42,713 nt of DNA from an uncultured Bariatricus sp. GTDB lineage: Bacteria > Bacillota > Clostridia > Lachnospirales > Lachnospiraceae. How positions within the stretch are numbered: position 1 is the stretch's first letter; the number at the start of each line of letters is the position of its first letter. Below, piece after piece: positions 27,879 to 36,771 of this stretch. Below the pieces are notes generated by a model that had not been told where the DNA came from, did no database searches, and was given only the letters and a program-made list of their open reading frames with translations. Location of the stretch: NCBI GenBank assembly GCA_934320645.1, contig CAKRFP010000023.1:1-42713 (forward strand), in the 5' to 3' direction. A program made the position numbers and the translations under genes.

Positions 27879-30521
27879 ATGGCAAAATTAAGAGTATATG
27901 AACTGGCAGAACAGATGAATAAGACAAACAAAGAAATACTCTCTATATTAAAAGACAAAGGAATTGAGGTGGCAAGTCATATGAGTACACTTTCAGATGA
28001 ACAGATTGATGCAGTAAAAGGTGAAAAAACTTCTGAAGATACACCGAAGAAGAAAAATATCGTGCAGGTTTTCAGACCGCAGAACTCACAGGGCGGCGGA
28101 AGAGGTCGCAATGGTCAGGGACGCCCGCAGGGCAGTCGAAACGGACAGCGCCCGCAGGGAAATGGAAATGGTCAGGGACGCCCACAGGGCAATGGAAACA
28201 GACAGGAACGTCCACAGAATGGTAACGGCCAGGGACGCCCGCAGAGTAATGGAAATGGACAGGGACGTCCGCAGAACGGAAACAGACAGGAACGCCCGCA
28301 GGGTAATGGAAATGGCCAGGGACGCCCGCAGAACGGAAACAGACAGGATCGTCCGCAGGGAGAAAACCGCGACAACAGACAGCGCAGAAATCCAAACGGA
28401 CCAAGAAACGGTCAGGATCAGAGACAGGGACGCCCGGGTGATGGAAGAAGAGATGGCGGATTCCAGAACCGCGGAGACAGAAGAGATAACCGAGATAACA
28501 GAGATAACAGAGATAACAGAGACGGAAGAGAGATGCGTGATGGTGGACGTCGTGACGACAGAAGAAAATCCAGCCCGTCTATTCCGGCACCTGCAATCGC
28601 AGAACAGAAACCAAGCCGCAACAAACCAAAAGATGCGCACAAGAAGAAAGAATACAACAGAAATGAAGAGAACGAAGACAGACTGCAGAAAGGCAAAAAG
28701 GGCAAAAACAATAACGCTCAGCCGAAAATGGTAAAACCGCAGCCGAAGAAAGAAGTTGTGGAAGAGCAGATCAAGCAGATCACAATTCCGGAAGTCCTTA
28801 CAATCCAGGAACTGGCAGATGCTATGAAGATCCAGCCATCCGTAATCGTTAAGAAACTCTTCATGCAGGGCAAGATTGTAACAGTCAACCAGGAGATCGA
28901 TTATGAGACAGCAGAAGAAATCGCTCTGGAATTCGACGTGCTCTGTGAAAAAGAAGAAGTCGTCGATGTGATCGAAGAACTTCTGAAGGAAGACGAAGAG
29001 GACGAAAAGAAAATGAAGAAACGTCCGCCGGTAGTCTGCGTTATGGGACACGTTGACCACGGTAAAACTTCTCTTCTTGACAAGATCCGTGACACACACG
29101 TCATCGCAGGAGAAGCAGGTGGAATCACACAGCATATCGGTGCTTCGGTTGTAGAAATCAACGGTGAGAAAATCACCTTCCTTGATACACCGGGACATGA
29201 AGCATTTACCGCAATGCGTATGCGTGGTGCAAATTCTACCGATATCGCAATCCTGGTTGTTGCAGCAGATGACGGTGTCATGCCGCAGACTGTAGAAGCG
29301 ATCAACCATGCAAAGGCAGCAGGAATTGAGATCGTAGTTGCGATCAACAAGATCGACAAGCCAAGTGCCAATATCGACCGTGTAAAACAGGAACTTACCG
29401 AATATGAACTGATTCCGGAAGACTGGGGCGGAAGCACCATCTGCGTACCGGTATCTGCTCATACAGGAGAAGGAATCAAAGAGCTTCTGGAAATGGTTCT
29501 TCTTACCGCAGAAGTGATGGAACTGAAAGCAAATCCGAACCGCCGTGCAAGAGGTCTTGTAATTGAGGCTGAGCTTGACAAAGGAAAAGGACCGGTTGCA
29601 ACCGTTCTTGTACAGAAGGGTACACTCCGTGTCGGAGATCCGATCGCAGCAGGTTCTGCATATGGTAAAGTACGTGCCATGATGGATGACCAGGGACGCC
29701 GCGTAAAAGAAGCAGGTCCTTCTATGCCGGTTGAGATCCTCGGCCTTAATGATGTGCCGAATGCAGGTGAAGTATTTGTTGGCTGCAAGAATGATAAAGA
29801 TGCAAGAAGCTTTGCAGAGACATTCATCAGCCAGAACAAGATCAAGAAACTGGAAGAGACCAAGTCCAAGATGTCCCTGGATGATCTGTTCAACCAGATC
29901 CAGGAAGGTAACTTAAAAGAACTTGGAATCGTTGTAAAAGCAGACGTACAGGGATCTGTAGAAGCAATCAAGCAGAGCCTTGTTAAACTTTCCAATGAAG
30001 AAGTCGTTGTCAAGATCATCCATGGTGGTGTTGGTGCGATCAACGAATCTGACGTTACACTTGCTGCAGCATCCAATGCGATCATTATCGGATTCAATGT
30101 ACGTCCGGATGCAACTGCAAAAGAAACAGCAGAACGTGAAGGCGTTGATGTGAGACTGTACCGTGTCATCTATAATGCGATCGAAGATGTTGAAGCAGCC
30201 ATGAAGGGTATGCTTGAGCCTGTATTTGAAGAAAAGGTACTTGGCCATGCCGAAGTACGTCAGACATTCAAGGCTTCCGGAGTCGGAACAATTGCAGGAT
30301 CTTATGTCCTTGACGGTACATTTGAACGTGACTGCCAGGCAAGAATCGTCCGTGACGGCGTTGTGATCTACGATGGTAAGCTTGCTTCATTAAAGCGTTT
30401 CAAAGATGATGTGAAGGAAGTTAAAGCCGGATATGAATGTGGTTTCGTATTTGAACGTTTCAACGATGTTAAAGAAGGAGACCAGGTAGAAGCATTCAAG
30501 ATGGTGGAAGTTCCTAGATAA
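27879..30521 (+). CDS. infB: Translation initiation factor IF-2
   Basis: An 880-residue GTPase that places fMet-tRNA on the ribosome. The first 50 residues are an IF2-N domain (RVYELAEQMNKTNKEILSIL). Residues about 70-230 are a long disordered linker of repeated Gln-Gly-Arg-Pro-Gln and Asn-Gly-Asn units and an Arg-Asp-Asn array. A second IF2-N unit follows near 300. The G domain has GHVDHGKT (390-397), DTPGHEAF and NKID, followed by domains II-IV ending VEAFKMVEVPR. AGGAGG precedes the ATG. The linker is unusually regular; the rest is conventional. Confidence 0.97.
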   Translation: MAKLRVYELAEQMNKTNKEILSILKDKGIEVASHMSTLSDEQIDAVKGEKTSEDTPKKKNIVQVFRPQNSQGGGRGRNGQGRPQGSRNGQRPQGNGNGQGRPQGNGNRQERPQNGNGQGRPQSNGNGQGRPQNGNRQERPQGNGNGQGRPQNGNRQDRPQGENRDNRQRRNPNGPRNGQDQRQGRPGDGRRDGGFQNRGDRRDNRDNRDNRDNRDGREMRDGGRRDDRRKSSPSIPAPAIAEQKPSRNKPKDAHKKKEYNRNEENEDRLQKGKKGKNNNAQPKMVKPQPKKEVVEEQIKQITIPEVLTIQELADAMKIQPSVIVKKLFMQGKIVTVNQEIDYETAEEIALEFDVLCEKEEVVDVIEELLKEDEEDEKKMKKRPPVVCVMGHVDHGKTSLLDKIRDTHVIAGEAGGITQHIGASVVEINGEKITFLDTPGHEAFTAMRMRGANSTDIAILVVAADDGVMPQTVEAINHAKAAGIEIVVAINKIDKPSANIDRVKQELTEYELIPEDWGGSTICVPVSAHTGEGIKELLEMVLLTAEVMELKANPNRRARGLVIEAELDKGKGPVATVLVQKGTLRVGDPIAAGSAYGKVRAMMDDQGRRVKEAGPSMPVEILGLNDVPNAGEVFVGCKNDKDARSFAETFISQNKIKKLEETKSKMSLDDLFNQIQEGNLKELGIVVKADVQGSVEAIKQSLVKLSNEEVVVKIIHGGVGAINESDVTLAAASNAIIIGFNVRPDATAKETAEREGVDVRLYRVIYNAIEDVEAAMKGMLEPVFEEKVLGHAEVRQTFKASGVGTIAGSYVLDGTFERDCQARIVRDGVVIYDGKLASLKRFKDDVKEVKAGYECGFVFERFNDVKEGDQVEAFKMVEVPR
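28082..28540 (+). repeat. Imperfect tandem repeats coding the IF-2 linker
   Basis: Units near GGACGCCCGCAG with GGAAATGGACAG are repeated about eight times (28110-28360), followed by a 9-bp GATAACAGA array (about 28486-28520). They code Gly/Arg/Gln/Pro and Arg-Asp-Asn repeats within infB. Copy number is likely to vary between strains. Confidence 0.8.
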
Positions 30522-30534
30522 AGAAGGGTAGAAA

Positions 30535-30906
30535 ATGAGAAAAAACAGCATTAAGAATACAAGAGTAAACGCAGAGGTACAGCGTGAACTGAGTACTATT
30601 CTGCGCGGAGGAATCAAGGATCCGCGTGTTGCACCGATGACTTCGGTTGTAGCGGTAGAGGTTGCTCCGGATCTTAAAACCTGCAAAGCATATATCAGTG
30701 TCCTGGGCGATGAAAAAGCCCAGGCTGATACCCTGAAGGGATTACAGAGCGCAGAAGGCTATATCCGCCGCGAACTTGCTCATACACTGAATATGCGTAA
30801 CACACCGGAGATCAAGTTCGTACTGGATCAGTCCATTGAATATGGTGTCCGGATGTCAAAGAAAATTGATGATGTAACCAGAGATTTACGGGAAGAGGAT
30901 GATTAG
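30535..30906 (+). CDS. rbfA: Ribosome-binding factor A
   Basis: A 123-residue KH-type protein needed for 16S 5'-end maturation and cold growth. The conserved N-terminal NSIKNTRVNAEVQRELSTIL, DPRVAPMTSVVAVEVAPDLK, AYISVLGDEK and RRELAHTLNMRNTPEIKFVLD are all present. It lies 13 bp after infB and its stop overlaps the ribosome site region of the next gene. Confidence 0.96.
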   Translation: MRKNSIKNTRVNAEVQRELSTILRGGIKDPRVAPMTSVVAVEVAPDLKTCKAYISVLGDEKAQADTLKGLQSAEGYIRRELAHTLNMRNTPEIKFVLDQSIEYGVRMSKKIDDVTRDLREEDD

Positions 30907-30907
30907 T

Positions 30908-31870
30908 ATGTTATTAGATGCAATTTCAAAAGCCGGGACGATCGCACTGGGCGGACATGTCCGCCCGGACGGGGACTGCGCAGGTTCCTGCATGGGATTG
31001 TATAACTATGTCAGAGAGAATTTTCCTGAAAAAGAGATTGATGTTTATCTGGAAGAACTTCCGAATACACTGAAGTTCATGAAAAATACAGATAAGATCC
31101 GGCATGAAGTGACGGAAGAAAAAACCTATGATCTGTTTATCGCACTGGATTGCGGGGATATGGGAAGACTTGGATTTTCAGCAGTTCTTTTCAAAAAAGC
31201 GGCAGTAAGATTCTGTGTAGATCATCATGTGAGCAACCAGAGTTTTGCAGACCAGAACTATATCATGCCGGATGCAAGCTCGACAAGTGAGCTGATCTAC
31301 GATCTGCTGGATTATGGGAAGATGTCTGTGGAGACTGCCGAGTGCCTTTATACGGGAATGGTGCATGATACCGGTGTGTTCCGTTATTCCTGTACCCATC
31401 CGTCGACCATGCGCGCGGCGGCATCACTGATGGAAAAAGGAATTGATTTTACAAAGATCATTACAGAGACTTTTGATGAAAAGACCTATGCACAGAACCA
31501 GGTTCTGGGGCGTGCATTGCTGGAAAGCTTTCTTTTTATGGACGGAAGATGTATTGTATCTTACGTCACAAAAGAAGAGATGGATTTCTACCAGGTAAAA
31601 GCGAAACATCTGGATGGAATCGTAAGTCAGCTGAAACTCACAAAAGGTATCGATGTTGCAATTTTTATGTATGAGCTTGAACATGGAACCTTTAAGGTAA
31701 GTCTGCGATCCAGTGAAAAGATAGATGTAAGTGTAGTTGCAAGCTATTTTGGCGGCGGCGGACACGCACGGGCAGCCGGATTCTCCATGACTGCCACACC
31801 GCATGATATCATCAACAATCTGGCAAGAAGACTGGAACTTCAGTTTAACAGTGGGAGCAAAGAAGAATGA
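30908..31870 (+). CDS. nrnA: DHH phosphoesterase, NrnA-type oligoribonuclease/pAp phosphatase
   Basis: A 320-residue DHH/DHHA1 protein. Metal-binding motifs are GHVRPDGDCAGS, ALDCGD, CVDHHVSNQ and HDTGVFRYS; the C-terminal DHHA1 motif is GGGGHARAAGF. NrnA degrades 2-5-mer RNAs and, in several Firmicutes, dephosphorylates pAp. The ATG at 30908 is preferred over the one at 30899 because GGAAGAGG ends immediately before 30899 and is spaced 9 bases from 30908. Its TGA overlaps truB's ATG (ATGA). Confidence 0.93.
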   Translation: MLLDAISKAGTIALGGHVRPDGDCAGSCMGLYNYVRENFPEKEIDVYLEELPNTLKFMKNTDKIRHEVTEEKTYDLFIALDCGDMGRLGFSAVLFKKAAVRFCVDHHVSNQSFADQNYIMPDASSTSELIYDLLDYGKMSVETAECLYTGMVHDTGVFRYSCTHPSTMRAAASLMEKGIDFTKIITETFDEKTYAQNQVLGRALLESFLFMDGRCIVSYVTKEEMDFYQVKAKHLDGIVSQLKLTKGIDVAIFMYELEHGTFKVSLRSSEKIDVSVVASYFGGGGHARAAGFSMTATPHDIINNLARRLELQFNSGSKEE

Positions 31871-32796
31871 TACACGGAGTACTGAATGTATATAAAGAAA
31901 AAGGCTATACGTCCCATGATGTGGTTGCAAAGCTGCGCGGGATCGTAAAGCAGAAAAAGATCGGGCATACCGGAACCCTTGATCCGGATGCCGAAGGAGT
32001 ACTTCCGGTATGCTTTGGAAAAGCAACAAAGCTTTGTGACCTGCTGACAGATAAAGATAAAACCTATCAGGCGGTACTTCTTCTTGGTCAGGTGACGGAT
32101 ACACAGGATACTTCCGGTCAGGTTCTTGAAAAGCACAGCACAGAAGATCTGACCAATGAAAAAGTGGAAAATGTGATCCGCAGCTTTGAGGGGGAATACG
32201 ATCAGATTCCGCCGATGTATTCGGCACTCAAAGTTAACGGGAAAAAGCTTTATGAGCTTGCCAGAGAGGGCAAAGAAGTAGAGCGGAAAGCACGGAGAAT
32301 CACGATTCATGAGATCCGGATCCTGGAGATCAATCTTCCGGAGGTAAAACTGGAAGTGACCTGTTCAAAGGGAACGTATATCCGTACGCTGTGTCATGAT
32401 ATCGGTCAGAAGCTTGGCTGTGGCGGATGCATGAAAGAGCTTTTGAGAACACGTGTAGAGCGGTTTGAACTTGAAGACAGTATCCGGCTCGGTGAAATCG
32501 AACAGCTTCAGAAAGAAGGAATTCTGGAGGAGAAGATCATCGCGATAGATGAAATGTTTCCGGCGTATGCACAGGTCGTACTGCCACCGAAAACGGCTGC
32601 GGCAGTACGGAACGGGAATAGTTTTAGAAGAAGAGAGATTTCACAGGAAACAGCATTAAAGGAGTATGAGAACGAAGAGAGAGTCCGTGTGTACGATGAA
32701 TCCCATCAGTTTATTGCGATTTACTGTTACTGCAGGAAAGACGATCTCTTCAAGATTGTTAAAATGTTTTTTGATGGAAATGAAAAAAGTAATTAA
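31867..32796 (+). CDS. truB: tRNA pseudouridine(55) synthase
   Basis: A 309-residue enzyme that makes pseudouridine 55 in the T loop of tRNAs. The catalytic Asp39 is in HTGTLDPDAEGVLPV, with KTYQAVLLLG, PPMYSALKVNGKKLYELAR and CSKGTYIRTLCHDIG following; a C-terminal PUA-like segment ends the protein. It is translationally coupled to nrnA by a 4-bp overlap. Confidence 0.96.
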   Translation: MIHGVLNVYKEKGYTSHDVVAKLRGIVKQKKIGHTGTLDPDAEGVLPVCFGKATKLCDLLTDKDKTYQAVLLLGQVTDTQDTSGQVLEKHSTEDLTNEKVENVIRSFEGEYDQIPPMYSALKVNGKKLYELAREGKEVERKARRITIHEIRILEINLPEVKLEVTCSKGTYIRTLCHDIGQKLGCGGCMKELLRTRVERFELEDSIRLGEIEQLQKEGILEEKIIAIDEMFPAYAQVVLPPKTAAAVRNGNSFRRREISQETALKEYENEERVRVYDESHQFIAIYCYCRKDDLFKIVKMFFDGNEKSN

Positions 32797-32808
32797 AGAG
32801 GAAAGAAC

Positions 32809-33741
32809 ATGGACTATATCAGAGGTCTGGAAGCCTATCAGGATTCCAGAGAGGCAGCAATCACACTCGGCAAATTTGATGGAGTTCACAGAGGACATCA
32901 GAAGCTGATCAAAAAAGTATGTCAGCTGAAGGCGAAAAAAGGCGTTCGTTCTGTTGTGTTTGCATTTGATATGAATCCGCTTTATGAAAAGCTTGGAAAA
33001 TCAAGAGAAGGGATCATGTCCAATGAGGAGCGCAGATGTCTTCTGGACGGGAAAGTAGATGTACTGCTGGAATGCCCGTTTTCCGAAGATGTCACAAGTA
33101 TGTCGGCAGAGGATTTCATCAGGAAGATTCTGATTGAAAAAATTCATGCCCGGTATATTGTGATCGGAACGGATTTTCACTTTGGGCATGACAAGCGTGG
33201 TGATGCAAAAATGCTTGCAGAATATGCGGGTGTGTATGGATATGAACTTTTTGTGATTGAAAAAGAGATGTACGGAGAACGGGAGATCAGCAGCAGCTAT
33301 GTCAGGGAAGAGCTTCGAAAAGGAAATATGGAAGCTGTGAATGATATGCTGGGTTATGCATATACTGTACGGGGAAAAGTAGAGCATGGCAGGCAGCTGG
33401 GCAGAAAACTGGGATTTCCGACACTTAATGTACATCCGTCAAAGGATAAACTTCTTCCACCGAACGGAGTTTATCTGGACAGTGTGAGGATTGATGGGAT
33501 CTGGTACAACGGAATCGGTAATGTCGGATTTAAACCGACGGTATCCGATGAGAACCGTATGCTGATCGAGAGCAATCTGCTGGATTACAGTGGTGATGCC
33601 TACGGAAAAGAGGTAGAGATCCAGCTTTATCATTTTAAGAGACCGGAGCAGAAGTTTGAATCGGTAGAAACGATGAAGGCACAGATCGATCAGGATATTG
33701 CTTATGCAAAAGAATTTTTCCGTTATCATCATAAGAAATAA
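32809..33741 (+). CDS. ribF: Bifunctional riboflavin kinase / FAD synthetase
   Basis: A 310-residue enzyme that converts riboflavin to FMN and FAD. The N-terminal adenylyltransferase has TLGKFDGVHRGHQKLI (HIGH-like) and VIGTDFHFGHDKRGD, ISSSYVREEL; the C-terminal kinase has GRKLGFPTLNV, LPPNGVYLD and a family GNVGFKPTV. AAAGAGGAAAG precedes the ATG. It follows truB by 12 bp, as in many Firmicutes. Confidence 0.96.
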   Translation: MDYIRGLEAYQDSREAAITLGKFDGVHRGHQKLIKKVCQLKAKKGVRSVVFAFDMNPLYEKLGKSREGIMSNEERRCLLDGKVDVLLECPFSEDVTSMSAEDFIRKILIEKIHARYIVIGTDFHFGHDKRGDAKMLAEYAGVYGYELFVIEKEMYGEREISSSYVREELRKGNMEAVNDMLGYAYTVRGKVEHGRQLGRKLGFPTLNVHPSKDKLLPPNGVYLDSVRIDGIWYNGIGNVGFKPTVSDENRMLIESNLLDYSGDAYGKEVEIQLYHFKRPEQKFESVETMKAQIDQDIAYAKEFFRYHHKK

Positions 33742-33861
33742 CAGAGCCGGTGAAAAAGCTTAGGAAATGCGGTCATTTACAGGCGTCCTGCGTTGCTGGT
33801 CACAGATACTGTGAACAGTAACTATGAAAACCTGCCAGATGCGGGAAAGATAAAATCCTGC

Positions 33862-33890
33862 TTGACAGGATTCGGGGTATATGGTACACT
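33862..33890 (+). promoter_or_regulatory. Sigma-A promoter of rpsO
   Basis: TTGACA (33862-33867), a 17-bp spacer and TACACT (33885-33890), 93 bp before the rpsO start. Confidence 0.75.
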
Positions 33891-33915
33891 AGGCAAGTAT
33901 GAAAAACCGATGTTC

Positions 33916-33940
33916 GGCAGATGGAATCTCCAACCTCTGC
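33916..33940 (+). promoter_or_regulatory. Hairpin in rpsO leader
   Basis: GCAGATGG pairs with CC and CTCTGC around a small loop in the 93-nt leader. S15 represses its own mRNA by leader binding in several bacteria; whether this leader is such an element is inference. Confidence 0.35.
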
Positions 33941-33983
33941 TTAATATCAGGCAATTAACAGTATATTTAGGAGGTAGTGACAA

Positions 33984-34250
33984 ATGATCACAAAAGAAAT
34001 GAAAGAACAGATTATCAAAGAATACGGAAGAACAGAAGGAGATACAGGATCTCCGGAAGTACAGGTAGCTCTTCTTACAGCAAGAATCAATGATCTTACA
34101 GATCACTTCAAAGCTAATCCGAAGGATCACCACTCAAGAAGAGGACTTCTTAAGATGGTTGGACAGAGAAGAGGACTTCTTGCATACCTTAAGAAGAATG
34201 ACATTGAAAGATATCGTTCACTGATCGAAAGATTAGGTTTAAGAAAGTAA
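33984..34250 (+). CDS. rpsO: 30S ribosomal protein S15
   Basis: An 88-residue protein with the conserved block GDTGSPEVQVALLTARIN, then HFKANPKDHHSRRGLLKMV and a basic end. It binds the central domain of 16S rRNA. AGGAGG precedes the ATG. It has its own promoter and terminator and precedes pnp, as in many bacteria. Confidence 0.98.
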   Translation: MITKEMKEQIIKEYGRTEGDTGSPEVQVALLTARINDLTDHFKANPKDHHSRRGLLKMVGQRRGLLAYLKKNDIERYRSLIERLGLRK

Positions 34251-34260
34251 GACGTATTTT

Positions 34261-34307
34261 ACAGGGAGCGAAAGGCATCAGCTGGATGTCTTCGCTCCCT
34301 GTTTGTT
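34261..34307 (+). terminator. Intrinsic terminator of rpsO
   Basis: ACAGGGAGCGAA (34261-34272) and TTCGCTCCCTGT (34291-34302) pair perfectly, followed by TTGTTT. Confidence 0.85.
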
Positions 34308-34428
34308 TACGCAGGCAATGGGCCGAACCGGTACAACGTGCATCCTCCATGCCAATCAGCGTAGTGATTGCCACGGGAGTGATCAGTGACTGTGTTTTGC
34401 CCCGTTTTAAAGTTAGTTATATAGAATC

Positions 34429-34457
34429 TTGCAAGAGATGTAAGGATATGATATAAT
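34429..34457 (+). promoter_or_regulatory. Promoter of pnp
   Basis: TTGCAA (34429-34434), a 17-bp spacer and TATAAT (34452-34457), 122 bp before the pnp ATG. Confidence 0.72.
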
Positions 34458-34469
34458 ACAAAAGATTGT

Positions 34470-34547
34470 GGGTAGAGATTGTGTCCGAGACCACTGAAAA
34501 GTATATTTTGAGAAGTGTATTTTTCAGTAGTTTCGGAGATTTTACCC
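34470..34547 (+). promoter_or_regulatory. Long hairpin in the pnp mRNA leader
   Basis: TCCGAGACCACTGAAAA (34484-34500) pairs with TTTTCAGTAGTTTCGGA (34521-34537) with one mismatch and one G-U pair; GGGTA/TACCC (34470-34474, 34543-34547) extends the structure. In E. coli a comparable pnp leader hairpin is cut by RNase III and lets PNPase repress itself. Confidence 0.6.
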
Positions 34548-34579
34548 GTCAGATAAACAGATTAAGAAGGAGAACATTT

Positions 34580-36667
34580 ATGTACAAAAAGTTTGAAATG
34601 GAACTTGCAGGCCGTACACTCCGCGTAGATGTTGGAAGAGTTGCCAAACAGGCGAACGGCGCAGTACTTATGCATTATGGTGATACAGTTGTACTTTCGA
34701 CAGCAACTGCATCCGACAAACCAAGAGAAGGAATTGATTTCTTCCCACTCAGTGTTGAATACAATGAAAAGCTTTACGCAGTAGGAAAGATCCCGGGAGG
34801 ATTCAACAAAAGAGAAGGAAAAGCATCTGAAAATGCGGTCCTTACCTGCCGTGTGATCGACCGTCCGATGAGACCGCTTTTCCCGAAAGATTACAGAAAT
34901 GATGTAACTTTGGAGAACCTGGTTCTTTCTGTTGAACAGGACTGCTCACCGGAGCTTACTGCTATGCTTGGATCAGCAATCGCAACCGCTATTTCGGATA
35001 TCCCGTTTGACGGACCGACAGCTTCTACCCAGGTAGGACTTGTTGACGGAGAACTGGTATTCAATCCGACAGCTGCGCAGAAAGAAAAATCAGATCTTGC
35101 ACTTACAGTTGCTTCTACAAAAGAAAAGGTTATCATGATCGAAGCAGGAGCAAATGAAGTACCGGAAGATAAGATGATCGAAGCTATTTTTGCAGCACAT
35201 GAAGTGAACCAGAAAGTCATCGCATTCATCGACCAGATTGTTGCAGAATGTGGAAAACCAAAACATGACTATGTAAGCTTTGCTGTACCGGAAGAACTTT
35301 TCGCAGCAATCCAGGAGGTTGTAACTCCGGAAGAGATGGAAGTTGCTGTATTTACAGATGACAAGCAGACAAGAGAAGAGAACATCCGCAAGATCACAGA
35401 AAAGCTGGAAGAAGCTTTTGCCGACAATGAAGAATGGCTTGCCAAACTTGGCGAAGCTGTATATCAGTATCAGAAGAAAGTTGTCCGCAAGATGATCCTG
35501 AAAGATCATAAACGTCCGGATGGTCGTGAGATCGAACAGATCCGTCCGCTGGCTGCAGAAGTTGACCTGATTCCGAGAGTACATGGTTCTGCAATGTTCA
35601 CTCGTGGACAGACACAGATCTGTACGATTACAACTCTGGCACCACTTTCTGAAGCACAGAAAGTAGATGGACTTGATGAAGCAGAAACATCCAAGAGATA
35701 TATGCACCACTACAACTTCCCGTCATACTCTGTAGGTGAGACAAGACCTTCAAGAGGACCGGGACGTCGTGAGATCGGACACGGAGCACTTGCAGAGAGA
35801 GCACTCGTACCGGTACTTCCGTCAGAGGAAGAATTTCCGTATGCGATCCGTACTGTATCTGAGACATTTGAATCCAACGGTTCTACATCTCAGGCAAGTG
35901 TGTGTGCATCTTCTATGTCACTTATGGCAGCCGGTGTACCGATCAAATCTGCAGTTGCAGGTATCTCATGTGGTCTGGTAACAGGTGCTACTGACGATGA
36001 TTATCTGGTACTTACAGATATCCAGGGACTGGAAGATTTCTTCGGAGATATGGACTTTAAGGTGGCAGGTACACACAAAGGTATCACAGCGATCCAGATG
36101 GATATCAAGATCCACGGACTGACAAGACCGATCATCGAAGAAGCAATTGCGCGTACAAGAAAAGCAAGACTTTACATCCTGGATGAAGTTATGGCTAAGA
36201 CAATCGCTGAGCCAAGAGCACAGGTTGGCAAGTATGCACCGAAGATCATCCAGATGAACATTGATCCGGCTAAGATCGGTGAAGTTGTAGGTCAGAGAGG
36301 AAAGACCATCAACGCAATCATCGAAAAGACAGGCGTTAAGATTGATATCACAGATGAAGGAAGTGTATCTATCTGTGGCGTAGATGCAGACAGCATGGAA
36401 CAGGCAAGAAAGATGATCGCTACCATCGTAACAGACTTCGAGGCAGGAATGGTTCTTGAAGGTGATGTTGTAAGCATCAAAGAATTCGGCGCATTCATCG
36501 AATTTGCACCGGGCAAAGAAGGAATGGTACACATTTCCAAGATCGCTAAGCAGAGAATCGATCATGTAGAAGATGTTCTTTCTATCGGAGATCACGTTAA
36601 AGTGGTTTGCCTTGGAAAAGACAAGATGGGACGTTTGAGCTTCAGCATCAAAGATGTTGCAGAATAA
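34580..36667 (+). CDS. pnp: Polyribonucleotide nucleotidyltransferase (PNPase)
   Basis: A 695-residue phosphorolytic 3'-5' exoribonuclease. It has the two RNase PH-like cores (FFPLSVEYNEKLYAVGKIPG, GRREIGHGALAERALVPVLP), a helical linker, a KH domain (GEVVGQRGKTINAI) and an S1 domain (GDVVSIKEFGAFIEFAPGKE). The frame is open from 34466, but the ATG at 34580 is chosen because AGAAGGAG lies 7 bases upstream and the protein begins there with MYKKFEMELAGR as expected. A strong terminator follows. The leader hairpin suggests self-control. Confidence 0.97.
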   Translation: MYKKFEMELAGRTLRVDVGRVAKQANGAVLMHYGDTVVLSTATASDKPREGIDFFPLSVEYNEKLYAVGKIPGGFNKREGKASENAVLTCRVIDRPMRPLFPKDYRNDVTLENLVLSVEQDCSPELTAMLGSAIATAISDIPFDGPTASTQVGLVDGELVFNPTAAQKEKSDLALTVASTKEKVIMIEAGANEVPEDKMIEAIFAAHEVNQKVIAFIDQIVAECGKPKHDYVSFAVPEELFAAIQEVVTPEEMEVAVFTDDKQTREENIRKITEKLEEAFADNEEWLAKLGEAVYQYQKKVVRKMILKDHKRPDGREIEQIRPLAAEVDLIPRVHGSAMFTRGQTQICTITTLAPLSEAQKVDGLDEAETSKRYMHHYNFPSYSVGETRPSRGPGRREIGHGALAERALVPVLPSEEEFPYAIRTVSETFESNGSTSQASVCASSMSLMAAGVPIKSAVAGISCGLVTGATDDDYLVLTDIQGLEDFFGDMDFKVAGTHKGITAIQMDIKIHGLTRPIIEEAIARTRKARLYILDEVMAKTIAEPRAQVGKYAPKIIQMNIDPAKIGEVVGQRGKTINAIIEKTGVKIDITDEGSVSICGVDADSMEQARKMIATIVTDFEAGMVLEGDVVSIKEFGAFIEFAPGKEGMVHISKIAKQRIDHVEDVLSIGDHVKVVCLGKDKMGRLSFSIKDVAE

Positions 36668-36683
36668 AGTTTTATAAAATCAG

Positions 36684-36717
36684 AAGGACCTTACCAGTAT
36701 CGGTAGGGTCCTTTTTT
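36684..36717 (+). terminator. Intrinsic terminator of pnp
   Basis: AAGGACC and TACC pair with GGTA and GGTCCTT (36684-36712), followed by a run of T. Confidence 0.88.
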
Positions 36718-36720
36718 AGT

Positions 36721-36749
36721 TCTATTTTTCTCCCACTTTCCATATACAT
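36721..36749 (+). promoter_or_regulatory. Possible sigma-E-like promoter of spoIIIA
   Basis: TCTATTT (36721-36727), a 13-bp gap and CATATACAT (36741-36749) resemble the -35 and -10 of mother-cell sigma-E promoters. Position, just before the spoIIIA operon and after the pnp terminator, is appropriate. Confidence 0.38.
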
Positions 36750-36771
36750 TCTTTAAAGAGAGGTGGACAAG

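Noticed and set aside
28082..28540. CRISPR or mobile repeat in infB
   Set aside because: Repeats are in frame and code for the IF-2 linker.
28086..29462. 458-residue minus-strand frame opposite infB
   Set aside because: It mirrors the repeats and conserved codons of infB; no ribosome site and the product is biased and Cys/Phe/Val-rich.
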